DNA of 64,000 nt from Diadophis punctatus similis (GCA_023053685.1 JALIGW010000003.1:143122008-143186007), one strand, 5' to 3'. Counted from the stretch's first letter, positions 12,344-22,820 are shown. The notes: generated by a model not told the origin, from the sequence alone. Made by a program: numbers and translations.

Positions 12344-12560
12344 TTAGCAATAGCAATAGATCTTAAACTTATATAGTGCTTCATAGTACTTGATAGCACT
12401 CTCTAAGCAGTTTACAGACTCAGTATATTGCCCCTAACAATCTGGGTCCTTATTTTACTGATCTTGGAAAGATGGAAGGCTGAATCAACCTTGAGCTGGT
12501 CAGGATCGAACTCCTGCCTGTGGGCAGAGTTTGCATACAATACTGCATTCTAACCACTTT
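12344..12560 (-). mobile_element. tRNA-derived SINE (snake type)
   Basis: Minus-strand copy, diverged. Reading the reverse strand, the head is decayed, followed by GAGTTCGATCCTGACCAGC (box B-like), the body CTCAAGGTTGATTCAGCC and the 3' part with TAAACTGCTTAGAGAG and TATATAAG. The same family is clearer at 19.68, 38.07 and 47.14 kb. Confidence 0.75.
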
Positions 12561-13123
12561 AATTGGAGTTAATTGCAAGTGCCATTATTTCCCAGCTGCC
12601 CCACTGTATTTTACATTGTGATAATCATTGGTCTCTAAAACCCTCCTTTGTTTCTTTCTTCTCGTCCTGTAAGGCATGGGTCCTCAAACTACGGCCCGTG
12701 GGCTGCATGCGGCCCTCCGAAGCCATTAATCCAGCCCGTGCAGGACCACGAGGCTGCCCCGCTCACATCGCCCCACCCACCCTTCGGCCGAGGACTTACC
12801 TTCACGAGCCCCGCGGGCTGGAACTGAAAGGTAGGGCCAACAATTTTGGCCTGCAGAGACATTCTAGAGGTGGGGGAGGTGAAAAATGGGGCACACAGAT
12901 GCCTCAGGAAGCCAAAAAATGGGCAAAAATGTTTGCCTGTTTTTGACCTGCAGAATGCTGCTGGAGGCAGGGGAGGTGAAAAAGGGGGTGCACAGAGCCA
13001 AAAAATCGGCTGTTTTTGCCTGTTTTTGGCCTGCAGAATGCTGCTGGAGGCAGGGGAGGTTTAAAATGGGGTGCACAGATGCCTCAGGAGGCCAAAAAAC
13101 AGGGAAAACCCCTGTTTTTCACC

Positions 13124-13128
13124 TTCCC
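13124..13128. repeat. Gypsy target-site duplication, left copy
   Basis: TTCCC immediately before the left LTR; the same TTCCC follows the right LTR at 17749-17753. A 5-bp duplication is typical of Gypsy-type integrases. Confidence 0.85.
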
Positions 13129-13336
13129 TATTATATTCGTGAGGAACGACGCTGAGGCTTGAGTCGGACTAATGCTTTATTAGCTTCTGAACCTCCTAAC
13201 TAGAGTCGTCTGACAGGAGCAGGCCCCGATGTGACAGCTCTGTATTTATACTGAACACAACATAACATCAACCAATCACAACGCTTAGAATTCCCGCTCC
13301 TTTTGGAGCCCCCTGGTGGAGCCCCAGGATATTACA
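13129..13336 (-). repeat. Gypsy 3' LTR
   Basis: 208 bp, identical by eye to 17541-17748 at every base. On the element's (minus) strand it begins TGTAATATCCTGGGG and ends CGAATATAATA, so the left end is canonical TG and the right end is TA rather than CA. A TATAAATA box (rc of 13243-13250) precedes an AATAAA signal (rc of 13176-13181) in the sense direction. Confidence 0.95.
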
Positions 13337-13350
13337 CCCCTTACCCTTTA
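13337..13350 (-). other. polypurine tract of the Gypsy element
   Basis: On the minus strand TAAAGGGTAAGGGG lies directly against the 3' LTR. Such a purine run primes plus-strand DNA synthesis in LTR retrotransposons. The gag-pol stop codon TAA (13348-13350) forms its first three bases, so coding region and priming site overlap. Confidence 0.8.
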
Positions 13351-16300
13351 GTTGGAGCATGCGTACTCAGCGAGGTACGCTGGGCGCCGTCTGATCCGAC
13401 TAGATCGTCTTAGCTCTTGAGGTTGTTCTCCCAGACTGCGGTCTCCGTCTGCATGGTCTATTGCCGGACTTGTCTCCTCCCCGGGGAGAGGGGTGAACTC
13501 CTCTACGACTGCTTCTTCCCGCCCCGGTAAGTCAGCGAGAGCGGTTTGGCTCGCGGCTCGTTGCGCCCCCTCCTCCCCTAGTCGGAGTCCCTCTATAGGG
13601 TTGGGGGACTCTGCCAGTTGTGGCTTGGCTCCTGCCGTTTCCCCCCACCGAGATCGCAGTTGGTCAATGTGGCGGTGCCACTCCTGGCCGTTGTCTAACA
13701 GGACACGATAGGAGCACGGGCCGCTTGAGCCGACTACCACCCCTGGGAGCCAAAGTGGGCTGCCGGCATAGTTGCGTGCATACACAGGGCTGCCTACTTG
13801 GAACGAGCGTCCTGGCCGGGAGGAGTCTAGAGGCTTTTCTGTGGAATAATGGGGGTGTAGTCTATCGAGCTGCGTTCTCAAACGCCTCCCCATGAGCAAC
13901 TCAGCCGGTGTTTTATTCGTGGCTGTACATGGCGTAGTGTGCTGTGTGAACAGGAGCTCAGCTACTTTATCTCGCCAATCCCCCGGGCCTAGTTTGCGAA
14001 GTGTTTCTTTCGTTGTGCGAACCATGCGTTCCGCCATGCCATTACCTGCAGGGTGCCATGGCGCAATGAGACCATGCCGTATGCCTAAGTTGGCGAGGAA
14101 CCCCTCAAATCGGGCCGCTGTCAGCTGAGGCCCATTATCCGAGATCAATACGTCGGGGTACCCATGTGTCGCAAACAATGACTCCAAACACCTAATCAGG
14201 GAGTCAGTGGTGGTCGTGGACATTAAGCGGACTTCCAACCATTTAGAAAAAGCGTCCACGACCACCAAGAACATCTGGCCTTGTACTGGGCCGGCAAAAT
14301 CCACGTGGATGCGGGACCAGGGGCCTGCTGGGGTTTCCCAAACCTGCGGGGTTGCCTTAGGCGGGGATGCCCTATTCTCCTGACAGATGGAGCACTTGGC
14401 CACCCTTTCTTCGATGGCCTTATCCATCCCCGGCCACCACACGTAACCCCTGGCTAGGGCCTTCATTCGGACCACCCCGGGATGGCCCCTATGCAACAAG
14501 TTGAGGGTGGCTCGCCTAAAAACCATGGGGATTACAACCCGCTCACCCCACAATAAACAGCCCCGTAAAACAGACAGTTCACATTGGCGCGTTTTGAATG
14601 GGGCAAATTCGGAAGTCACAGTGTCCCCAGGCCAGCCCCTCAGCACCCAAGTCAGTACTCTTGACAGGACGGGGTCTCGAGCCGTAGACTTGGCGATGTC
14701 GCTTGCTGCGATGGGTAGGTTGATGTCGTTCAAGTGGAAGACCATAGATGCAGGTGCCGGGTCCTCCAGCAGGATAGGCAGGGGGCAGCGGCTTAAGGCA
14801 TCGGCGTGCGCGATGTTGCGGCCAGGTCGGTAGATCAGGTGGTACTCGTAGTTGGCGAGGAAAACGCTCCAACGGGTCATTCTTGGGGATATCATCTGGG
14901 GTGTCGGACGGTTGCTGGAGAGTAACCCCAGAAGTGGCTGGTGGTCAGTCACGAGGTCGAAACGGCGCCCATACAGATAGTGATGGAACTTGCGAACCCC
15001 CGCGATGAGAGCCAGGGCCTCCTTGTCGATTTGGCCGTAGTTCCTTTCCGGCCCAGCTAAGGTTCTGGAAAAAAATGCAATCGGGGCTTCCTCTCCATTC
15101 GGCAAGCGGTGGCTAAGGACAGCGCCCATGCCGTAGGGTGACGCGTCGCAGGCTAGCACTAGTGGCAGTTGGGTGCTGTATTGAGCCAGCACCGTGTTTG
15201 CTGTCAAAAGTCCTTTCACAGCGGCAAATGAGTGTGCCTCACGGGGGCCCCATTTCCACGGTGCCCTGGCGTCCAGCAATCTGTGCAGCGGTTCTGCCAC
15301 TGTGGCTTTGTGAGGCAGGAAAATTGCATAAAAGTTCAAGAGGCCAAGAAAGGCTTGCAGCTCCGCCTTACAATTTGGCCTGGGTGCGTCCACAATGGCT
15401 TGGATCTTAGAGGCTGTGGGGTGTATTCCAGTGGAGTCCACCAAGAACCCGAGGAATTCTACGCTGCTAGCCGCAAACACACATTTAGATTTCTTAATTC
15501 GTAGCCCCACATCCTGGAATTTGGTGAGGACAGCACGCACTCGAGAGATTAATTCCTCACGTGATGACGCAGTGACCAAAACGTCATCGAAATAAGGCAC
15601 TGTGCCCGGAATTCCGTGTAACAGGCGTTCCATCAACCCTTGGAAAATGCCCGGGGCAGTGCTTATGCCAAATTGGAGGCGGCGGCAGCGGAAAGCGCCT
15701 CGATGTGTAATAATAGTCTGAGCTTCGGCTGCTTGGTCGTCCACAGGTAGCTGTTGGTAAGCCTGGGACAGATCTAACTTTGCGAAGACTTTTCCCCCTC
15801 CCAGGGAATGCAGCAGGTGGTGCACGACGGGCACAGGGTATGCGTGGGACTGTAATGCGCGGTTCACTGTGCACTTATAGTCTGCACATAGCCTGATTGA
15901 GCCATCTGGCTTAACAGGGGTCACTATGGGGGTCTCCCAACGCGCCTGATCTACAGCTTCTAATATGCCCTGTGCAAGGAGGCGGTCTAGTTCAGCGTCC
16001 ACCTTTGGCAGTAGTGCCAAGGGCACTCTCCGTGGTTTGAGGCGGACAGGGGCAACCATAGGGTCAAGATTAAAAGTCACAGGTGTTCCAGTATACTTCC
16101 CTAGCTGCCCGTCAAATACTGCGGGGAATTCCTGTTCCAATGTGGCCCCCATGTCTTCCCCTTTCACTGCGTTAATGCCCTCCAGGGAAAACCCCAGAGC
16201 TGGAAACCAGTCTAGTCCCAGAAGACTGGTAAGGGGGCCATCTACAATTACAAGGGGCAGGCGGCCAGCAAAAGTTTTGAACCTGACTGGAAACAGTCCC

Positions 16301-17448
16301 CTGCCCAGGATAGGGATGGAGGACCCCTGGTAAGCCCTAAGGAATAATGGGCATGGCTCTAGGCGGCTCTTTGACATGCCAGGGAAAATGCGTTTCAAGG
16401 TGCTCCATGAGACTATGGACACAGCTGAGCCCGTGTCCACTTCCATTGGACACGGCTTGTGGCCAAGCGTCACAGTAACTGTGAATTTCTCACCCGCGGG
16501 CACCTGAGTTTTCTGAATGACAGCAAGATTCCCCCTAGTGGAGGGGAAAATCGCATTACAGCTGCCTCTTCTTGGCTGACCCCCCCAGGGCTGTCTCCGT
16601 GGGCCTGCAGGTGGTGCCTCTCTATAACTCTGAATGGGGGCGGCTCTACCCATCCGGCAAACCCTTGCTAGGTGGCCCCTGCGGCCGCAACGACGGCAAA
16701 TGGCGTCCTGGAAATTGCATTGGGCCCTCAAATGGTCCCCCCCACAGCCCCTGCATGGAGAGAGAGATGGAGGCGGTCTTTGCCTCACGTCCCCCTTATT
16801 CTGACCCTCAGAAATGCGGCAAACGTCCTCTTCAATTTTGAGCTCCCTCTCTAATGCTTCTGGGAGAGCGGCGATGGCATTGGTCACAGAGGCATTGGGG
16901 ACGGGCGTTGGGTTAATGCTAATGTCCATCTCAGCGAGGGATTGGTTGGACAGTTCAGCAGCACGAGCCTCATCAAGTGCAACTTGGAATGTGAGGTTGT
17001 GCATGGCGAGCAATCGCCTCTTCAGTCGGCAGTCCCTGACTCCAAAAACAAGCCTATCCAAAAGGTAGTCTTCTAAATTGCTGAACTCACAATTTAAGGA
17101 AGCCCTCCTGAGGGCAGCCACGAATTGATTCACTGTCTCACCCTCCTTCTGATTCCGATGGTAAAAAGCATAACGTCTAGCACATCTAGAAGGAGGGGGT
17201 GCATAATGATCTTTAAGTTTCTCCATAAATTCGTCCCAAGGCACGCTATGAATCGAGCGAGGGGCGAAAAGGGCTAGGGCAGTCTCGAACATGTCAGGCC
17301 CACAAAATCCGAGAAAATATGCCCGCTTTCTGTCTCCTGACAGCTCGGTGAACTCATTTGCGATGAGGAAACATTCGAACCGGGCTACATAGGAGGCCCA
17401 GGTCTCCCTCGGCGGGTTAAAGGGAGCGAATGTATGTTGGGTGGCCAT
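13348..17448 (-). CDS. Gypsy-type gag-pol polyprotein, intact
   Basis: Single uninterrupted ORF of 1366 codons encoding all parts of a Ty3/Gypsy retrotransposon. Visible in order: gag-like region (about 1-230); two zinc knuckles (C232/C235/H239/C244, one residue shorter than usual, and C251/C254/H259/C264, canonical CX2CX4HX4C); aspartic protease DTG (338-340); reverse transcriptase with KLDLSQAYQQLP (Asp559) and YFDD (619-622); RNase H with Asp768, Glu810, Asp835 and Asp883; integrase zinc-binding H986/H989/C1019/C1022, catalytic Asp1050, Asp1104 and Glu1140 (D-X35-E); and a GPY/F-like module (about 1230-1270). No envelope gene follows. Gag and pol are fused in one frame with no frameshift signal needed. 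All key catalytic residues are present, so the protein may be functional. The ATG at 17446-17448 is the first in frame after the 5' LTR and primer site. Confidence 0.95.
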   Translation of the reverse strand: MATQHTFAPFNPPRETWASYVARFECFLIANEFTELSGDRKRAYFLGFCGPDMFETALALFAPRSIHSVPWDEFMEKLKDHYAPPPSRCARRYAFYHRNQKEGETVNQFVAALRRASLNCEFSNLEDYLLDRLVFGVRDCRLKRRLLAMHNLTFQVALDEARAAELSNQSLAEMDISINPTPVPNASVTNAIAALPEALERELKIEEDVCRISEGQNKGDVRQRPPPSLSPCRGCGGDHLRAQCNFQDAICRRCGRRGHLARVCRMGRAAPIQSYREAPPAGPRRQPWGGQPRRGSCNAIFPSTRGNLAVIQKTQVPAGEKFTVTVTLGHKPCPMEVDTGSAVSIVSWSTLKRIFPGMSKSRLEPCPLFLRAYQGSSIPILGRGLFPVRFKTFAGRLPLVIVDGPLTSLLGLDWFPALGFSLEGINAVKGEDMGATLEQEFPAVFDGQLGKYTGTPVTFNLDPMVAPVRLKPRRVPLALLPKVDAELDRLLAQGILEAVDQARWETPIVTPVKPDGSIRLCADYKCTVNRALQSHAYPVPVVHHLLHSLGGGKVFAKLDLSQAYQQLPVDDQAAEAQTIITHRGAFRCRRLQFGISTAPGIFQGLMERLLHGIPGTVPYFDDVLVTASSREELISRVRAVLTKFQDVGLRIKKSKCVFAASSVEFLGFLVDSTGIHPTASKIQAIVDAPRPNCKAELQAFLGLLNFYAIFLPHKATVAEPLHRLLDARAPWKWGPREAHSFAAVKGLLTANTVLAQYSTQLPLVLACDASPYGMGAVLSHRLPNGEEAPIAFFSRTLAGPERNYGQIDKEALALIAGVRKFHHYLYGRRFDLVTDHQPLLGLLSSNRPTPQMISPRMTRWSVFLANYEYHLIYRPGRNIAHADALSRCPLPILLEDPAPASMVFHLNDINLPIAASDIAKSTARDPVLSRVLTWVLRGWPGDTVTSEFAPFKTRQCELSVLRGCLLWGERVVIPMVFRRATLNLLHRGHPGVVRMKALARGYVWWPGMDKAIEERVAKCSICQENRASPPKATPQVWETPAGPWSRIHVDFAGPVQGQMFLVVVDAFSKWLEVRLMSTTTTDSLIRCLESLFATHGYPDVLISDNGPQLTAARFEGFLANLGIRHGLIAPWHPAGNGMAERMVRTTKETLRKLGPGDWRDKVAELLFTQHTTPCTATNKTPAELLMGRRLRTQLDRLHPHYSTEKPLDSSRPGRSFQVGSPVYARNYAGSPLWLPGVVVGSSGPCSYRVLLDNGQEWHRHIDQLRSRWGETAGAKPQLAESPNPIEGLRLGEEGAQRAASQTALADLPGREEAVVEEFTPLPGEETSPAIDHADGDRSLGEQPQELRRSSRIRRRPAYLAEYACSN

Positions 17449-17540
17449 TACTCGTCCCTGACAGTGCTTTCACAATTTTCCTTACGTTCAGGTGTGCTGG
17501 AGTCACTCGATGTGGATTCGACCTCCTTCTTCGTCGCCAG
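17449..17540 (-). promoter_or_regulatory. Gypsy 5' leader with tRNA primer-binding site
   Basis: Between 5' LTR and gag. One base after the LTR, the minus strand reads TGGCGACGAAGAAGGAGG (17539 downward) and continues with CGAATCCAC. From memory, the complement of vertebrate tRNA-Ser(GCU) 3' end begins TGGCGACGAGGATGGG and later CGAACCCAC, so nine bases match at once and more further on. tRNA-Ser is therefore the likely primer. This assignment needs checking against tRNA sequences. Confidence 0.65.
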
Positions 17541-17748
17541 TATTATATTCGTGAGGAACGACGCTGAGGCTTGAGTCGGACTAATGCTTTATTAGCTTCT
17601 GAACCTCCTAACTAGAGTCGTCTGACAGGAGCAGGCCCCGATGTGACAGCTCTGTATTTATACTGAACACAACATAACATCAACCAATCACAACGCTTAG
17701 AATTCCCGCTCCTTTTGGAGCCCCCTGGTGGAGCCCCAGGATATTACA
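17541..17748 (-). repeat. Gypsy 5' LTR
   Basis: 208 bp, identical by eye to the 3' LTR. In the element's sense: a CCAAT-box-like ATTGG, TATAAATA (rc of 17655-17662) as likely promoter, and AATAAA (rc of 17588-17593) as polyadenylation signal. Followed by TTCCC (17749-17753), the second copy of the target duplication. Confidence 0.95.
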
Positions 17749-17757
17749 TTCCCCACC

Positions 17758-17799
17758 TCCAGAAGATAGATAAAGATAGATAAAGATAGAGATAGAGAT

Positions 17800-17880
<81 letters not shown>

Positions 17881-17940
17881 GACAGAGACAGAGACAGAGA
17901 CAGAGGGGAGAGGGGGGGGAGAGGGGAGAGACAGAGAGAG
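17758..17940. repeat. compound GATA/GA/GACA microsatellite
   Basis: AGATA units, GAGATA, (GA)n about 17805-17844, (GACA)n about 17845-17880, GAGACA units and a G-rich end. Lies in the hAT right half beside the Gypsy insertion. Confidence 0.95.
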
Positions 17941-18272
17941 ATTTCTCAAGCTCCTTGGGGCTGAGAAGAATTGCTGCAAAACTGAGTTTCCTGAAGTGGA
18001 CCACTAGACTCCTAAACAACTGAAAAAATGATCTAGTAAAAAGAAAAGTCAACCAAAAGAGCAACATGCAAACAAAAGCAAATAAAACACCCCCAGGAGA
18101 AAACAAATTAAAGTTTAATTTGTGTGCATTGTTTAATGGACTGTTAAATTGGCCATGCCCACCTAGTCACATGACCTATCCATGCCCACCTAGTCACATG
18201 ACCACCTAGCCATGCCCACCCATCTGAGGGACCGTGAATTGGCCCTCTGTTTAAAAAGTTTGAGGACCCCTG

Positions 18273-19683
18273 CTATAAGGTGTCCTACATGGATATTCTC
18301 ACATTGTGGTCATAGTAGGAGGTATCAACTGTCTCTTTCAATATCTGATGGCAATTTCTCACAAGCAATAGTTCTGAATACCTGGAATTCTGGAGGGAAA
18401 GGAGGCAAGCAAGAATTGTTTAATAAGCCCCTATATTTCTAATACCACAATCATAATTGATGTATCAACATCACTAGAATGGAATATTTCATCAAAGTTT
18501 TAATGAGATTTGTTGCTATAACTTTCAGCCTATTCAATTATAGTTGTAGTGAATGTAAAAAGCTGCTCTCACAAAAGGTATATTCACACTCACTGCTTGA
18601 ATTGCTCCTTTATTGTGCTCATGTTGGACTGAAATATTCTGACAAAAGTTTACACTGCATTTCAGTCTGGACTGGAGGCTGCGCTCATTGGATAATACTT
18701 CTGCTTTCCCACCTTTCTATCTCAGCAATTAAATAATAAATAGTTATGTCAAAGCATTTAGAACATTGAAGGGGCAGACTGGATTATATTAAAGATACAG
18801 ATTTGCAGCCCATTTTTCCAAACTGATAAATACATCCACTTCATTTGATTTTTGACCAGTAATCAAAGTATATTACATTGCTTCAGCTACATTTTCTGTC
18901 GAAATCATGAAAGCAGTGTTATGGACACTATATTGTAGCAATAGTGTATCATTGGGATATTATTAATCCATGTATAAATGCAACATGTTTTTTTTTTGTC
19001 TATTTTGTTTTAACTAATGAGAGTTGCTCCCAAAACAGCTTCAGATTTAAGAACACCTTTAGCACCTGATCAATGGGAATCGTGCAACCCAATCCAATAA
19101 ATTGTGAGTGCTACACAATAAACTGAATGTTATTTTCAACCCTGATGCTGACCTGACTGAAGCCATTTTGACCGCTTCAGTGTTGCCACACTGGAGCTGA
19201 GGGATAGGGAGGGAGGAATTGAGATAGAGGGGAACCTGTAGCCAAAACAACATATTTTCTCTTGGGAACCAAGGACATTCTCACACCTGGTCAGAGGAAG
19301 GCGGACTGGTGCTACCCGGCTGCCAGTCCGCATTGTTTTGGACCATGTGACTGATTGTTTTGAGGAAGTAGAATGAGGTGAAAACCGTGGGAGACTTCAG
19401 AGTCACTTTTCACCAGATATGTGCCAATATGATAATTCCAATAAAAGTATTCTTTGAGGAATCTACATGCCTCCGAGTCTTGATGCTATGGATTTATTAT
19501 TTGGAACCCTGACAGTTATCTTGTGTTCCCTGATTTTCAGTTTATTGGTCTTAATCCCGTTCTGTCTCCTTTCTGAGTATTATTTAAATACTCTCTCTGA
19601 ATATTAGATACAGTCAACTCTATCTGAACTTGATAAAAACCTGATGAAAATAATCTGAAATGTGTGTCATAAGTCATAATCAA
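18273..19683. other. unassigned stretch
   Basis: No recognisable gene. ORFs at 18479-18736 and 19059-19333 lack identifiable domains. Confidence 0.45.
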
Positions 19684-19917
19684 GAGCCGAGGTGGCGCAG
19701 CAGTTAGAGTGCAGTACTGCAGGCTACTTTAGCTGACTGTGATCAGCAGTTCAGCTGTTCAAATCTCACCGGCTCAGGGTTGACTCAGCCTTCCACCCTT
19801 CCGAGGTAGGTAAAATGAGGACCCAGATTGTTGGGGGCAATATAAATATACATTGCTTAATGGTGTAAACCGCTTAGAGAGTGCTTGCACTATGAGGCAG
19901 TATATAAGTCTCACAAA

Positions 19918-19918
<1 letters not shown>
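19684..19918 (+). mobile_element. tRNA-derived SINE (snake type)
   Basis: Head GAGCCGAGGTGGCGCAGCAG with box A-like GTGGCGCAG, box B-like GTTCAAATCTCACC, body GGTTGACTCAGCCTTCCACC and GACCCAGATTGTTGGGGGC, then GTAAACCGCTTAGAGAG and GGCAGTATATAAGTC. The AAAT/ACAT microsatellite follows as an extended tail. The family may be Sauria/Squam1-like; the name is uncertain. Confidence 0.85.
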
Positions 19919-19952
<34 letters not shown>

Positions 19953-20083
19953 ATACATACATACATACATACATACATACATACATACATACATACATAC
20001 ATACATACATAAATACATAAATACATAAATACATAAATACATAAATACATAAATAAATAAATACATAAATACATAAATAAATA
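19914..20083 (+). repeat. (AAAT)n(ACAT)n microsatellite
   Basis: AAAT units to about 19953, then ACAT units to about 20010, then mixed AAATACAT, directly behind the SINE 3' end. Confidence 0.95.
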
Positions 20084-21198
20084 AGTATATTCATGATTTC
20101 TGTGCATGATGTAAAGCAGAATTGTTGCTTTAAAGCAACAATTTTCCTTTACAAGGTTGTACATGGAATATATAGGGTTGTACATGGAATATATAGCTGA
20201 AATATAAAGTATTTTTTAGTTTAGAGGAATTATCTGTCTTGAAAAATAGCTGTGGAGAGACACATAATCCATTCTTTTCCTAAATGTCAAACCCAAATCC
20301 AAGAACCAGCTCAAAATCTGACTTTTAAATGGACATTTTTCCTTGCCCTAAAATAACTCTATTCTTTGAATTGATGTTTAATTTCTATTCATTTCAGTCT
20401 TCAATTTTCTTTCCAAAATACCTGGGTTGTTATGTTTCAAGGGTATTACGTTACCCTTTATTTTTCTTTCTTGCCCATTTTATTTTGAATTGTTTCTCCC
20501 ACTGGTTCCCTTTGCATCCTTTCATTTCAGGTCATTTTTAAAACTTCCTTTGAAAAGCCAGCCCTTGACTCTTTGCTCAACATTCCTGTATTGTTTTCTC
20601 CTATAGTTTAAAATGTTTACATATCAATTTTGCTATTCTTCTCATTTACATTATTTTGATATTGATATGCGTGACCTTCAGTCAACTCCATACTTATCAG
20701 AAATAAGCTTTATTATATGTTTTCCTGTTTTTCTACTTCATCATTCCTTTAGCTTATCTCCTACAGGTCCTGTTAGATTTCTGCCCCCTTCCCCCATTTT
20801 GTTTTATATCCCTTAAACTTTTTCCAATACAGAACTACAGATAAAGAAAAATAATGTAAAAAACATGTACGAGCTCAAGGGCAACCTTCAACTCTGCCCA
20901 ATCCTTTCCAAATGCTGCCTTTAGAGGCTAGAAGAGAACGTTAAATAGAACATGAACCTCACAATGTTACGTTTGCCTTAATTGGCAAAAGTCTCTCTGA
21001 GTTAAGGCAGGGAAATTGGTGTACTTTGTTGTATAAATAAATATGTTCATAATTTGGCACCGGTGTATTTACGTTCATTTTTTTTTCCACTGCAGAAGGC
21101 AAATGGGTCCTTCGTGCAAACCTGGTTTGTTAATGTTAATGTGCCAAGACCTAAAACTGATTATGGGAGGCAGATTGCTATAGGCCTAAGAACTGGAA

Positions 21199-21247
<49 letters not shown>

Positions 21248-22167
21248 AAAACAGGTAATATACACCTTCTGACCAGGTTGCAAAAATTAAGAACTATGCT
21301 TGCAAGATCCCTATCTATACCTCAGTAAGTATCAAAAAATCAAAATCAGGGAGATGGGGAAATCTCCATTTATAAAATTAGTACATGGGAATCTGATATT
21401 AGGGCTGAAAGCTATAGATATTTCAAGAAGAAGGGGTGAATGAGAGCTATGGAAGATAGGAACCAAAAGTTGTATTGTATTAAATCTACAAAAGAAAATT
21501 ACAGTATTGATCATTATTATCTCAGTGATTAAACTTTAAAACTATTATTCACACGTCAAAATATGGCATTATATATTGAACATCAAGCTCCTACTTCTGT
21601 GTAACCCTTTAAATGTATATTTAAAATATGAGTATTATTTGAATCCCCAAGACTGATGTAGAAGTAAGTTCTGATGAAGTCAGTAGGTCTTATTTTCAGT
21701 AGTGATTCCCAGAGCTTTGTGTATAGGTATTACTTCTTTTCTTTACTTTCCCCATGTTCTGTGAGAAATTAAACCAGCCATAGTCTCTGCTAAAGCTTTG
21801 AATATAATATGTAGATATATAGGCATATCAAACTGTTTTGAACATAGCGAATGAGAGAACAGAAGATTGTTTCTGTCAACTAAGTAAATAATGCTTGAAT
21901 TACATTGGGTCAGGATTACTATTTTTTGGGTCCCAGTGAATGGAAGATTAATTATAAATCATTTAAAGATCTCCATAAATCTATTCTCATATGGCACATT
22001 TCTGCTATTTCCTGATGAACAGAAAAGTACATAAAAATTCTGTCAGAAGGATTTAAGTGTTGATTTCAGATGCATTCAGACGTTATCGTGAAAGGAAGTA
22101 GGTACTGTATAACACCTCTTTGTTCCTTTAATTAAACTGTTTGTCCTCTCATCTCATACTATCTAAC
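20084..22167. other. unassigned stretch with (TG)n
   Basis: Holds a tandem 22-bp duplication (GGTTGTACATGGAATATATA) at about 20155-20198 and a (TG)n run at 21201-21243. No gene recognised. Confidence 0.5.
21201..21243 (+). repeat. (TG)n microsatellite
   Basis: About twenty TG units. Confidence 0.95.
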
Positions 22168-22537
22168 CAGGGGTGGGTTCCACTTACCTTCACCACCAGT
22201 TCACATTGCGACGTTTTGCGCGCGCGCGCGTCCCCTTGTGCAATTTGACTTTCATGCATGCTCAGTAGCAGAAATCAGCCCGAAACACAGCTGAGGAGCT
22301 GATCAGCTGTGCTTTGGGTGAAGAAATAAAGGTCAGTATTAACCCAGGGGCGGGTGGGCGGGCCCTTTTTCAAGCAGCGGAAGAGGAGAAGCCATCCAAG
22401 CACAGAAAAATTCGCAAAAAAATTCAAAAAAAGATGGCGGCGCCCCCGGACCGGCACCAACAGAATCAGATCTGTGACATCACCAGTGGGTTGCTATCGG
22501 TTCAGGCGATCCGGTCCGAACCGGGAGAAACCCACCC
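22168..22537. mobile_element. hAT-like non-autonomous element
   Basis: Starts CAGGGGTGGGTTCCACTTAC and runs to GAACCGGGAGAAACCCACCC, matching the element at 11317-11726. It contains AAGATGGCGG (22431-22440) and a GCGCGCGCGCG run. Its right tip is cut by a second related element starting CAGCGGTGGGTTGCTCCC, so a duplication cannot be read. Confidence 0.8.
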
Positions 22538-22820
22538 AGCGGTGGGTTGCTCCCTTACCTGTGCCGGTGCGCTGCGCGTGCATCTCCACGCTTCGGGGGT
22601 GCACGCGCTCACTACATGTGCATGCCCCCTCATGCAATTTTGCTTCTGCGCATGCATGGAAGCAAAATCGCGCCAAAATCTCACGAGGGGACGCGTGTGT
22701 GTGTGTGAGATTTCGGCGCGATTTTGCTTCCGCGCATGCGCGGAAGCAAAATCTCGCCAAAATCTATCTCTCCCGTGCGCGTCCCCTCGTGAGATTTCAG
22801 CGTGATTTTGCTTCCGCGTA
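22537..22820. mobile_element. second hAT-like element, right end missing
   Basis: Begins CAGCGGTGGGTTGCTCCCTT like the inner element at 53106. It carries repeated palindromic GCTTCCGCGCATGCGCGGAAGC-type units, with a perfect NRF1-like CGCGCATGCGCG at 22731-22742. It ends near ATTTTGCTTCCGCG without a terminal repeat, so it is truncated or rearranged. Confidence 0.65.

Larger units (their letters stand above)
12675..18272. mobile_element. hAT-like element interrupted by a Gypsy retrotransposon
   Basis: Begins CATGGGTCCTCAAACTACGG and ends AAAGTTTGAGGACCCCTG; the ends are inverted repeats (GGGTCCTCAAACT). Flanking 8-mers are CTGTAAGG (12667-12674) and CTATAAGG (18273-18280), one transition apart, as expected for an aged hAT duplication. 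Without the Gypsy insertion it is about 970 bp. It includes two to three imperfect internal repeats of TGCAGAATGCTGCTGGAGGC (12.95-13.06 kb), a compound microsatellite (17.76-17.94 kb) and tandem CATGCCCACCTAGTCACATG near 18.15-18.2 kb. No transposase is visible. Confidence 0.85.

Noticed and set aside
13493..17068. Plus-strand ORFs of 60-122 codons across the Gypsy element
   Set aside because: They are antisense shadows of the minus-strand gag-pol ORF and show no domains of their own.
19684..19760. Possible tRNA gene from box A/box B-like sequence
   Set aside because: It is the head of a SINE that recurs four more times here, and no complete cloverleaf with acceptor stem was seen.
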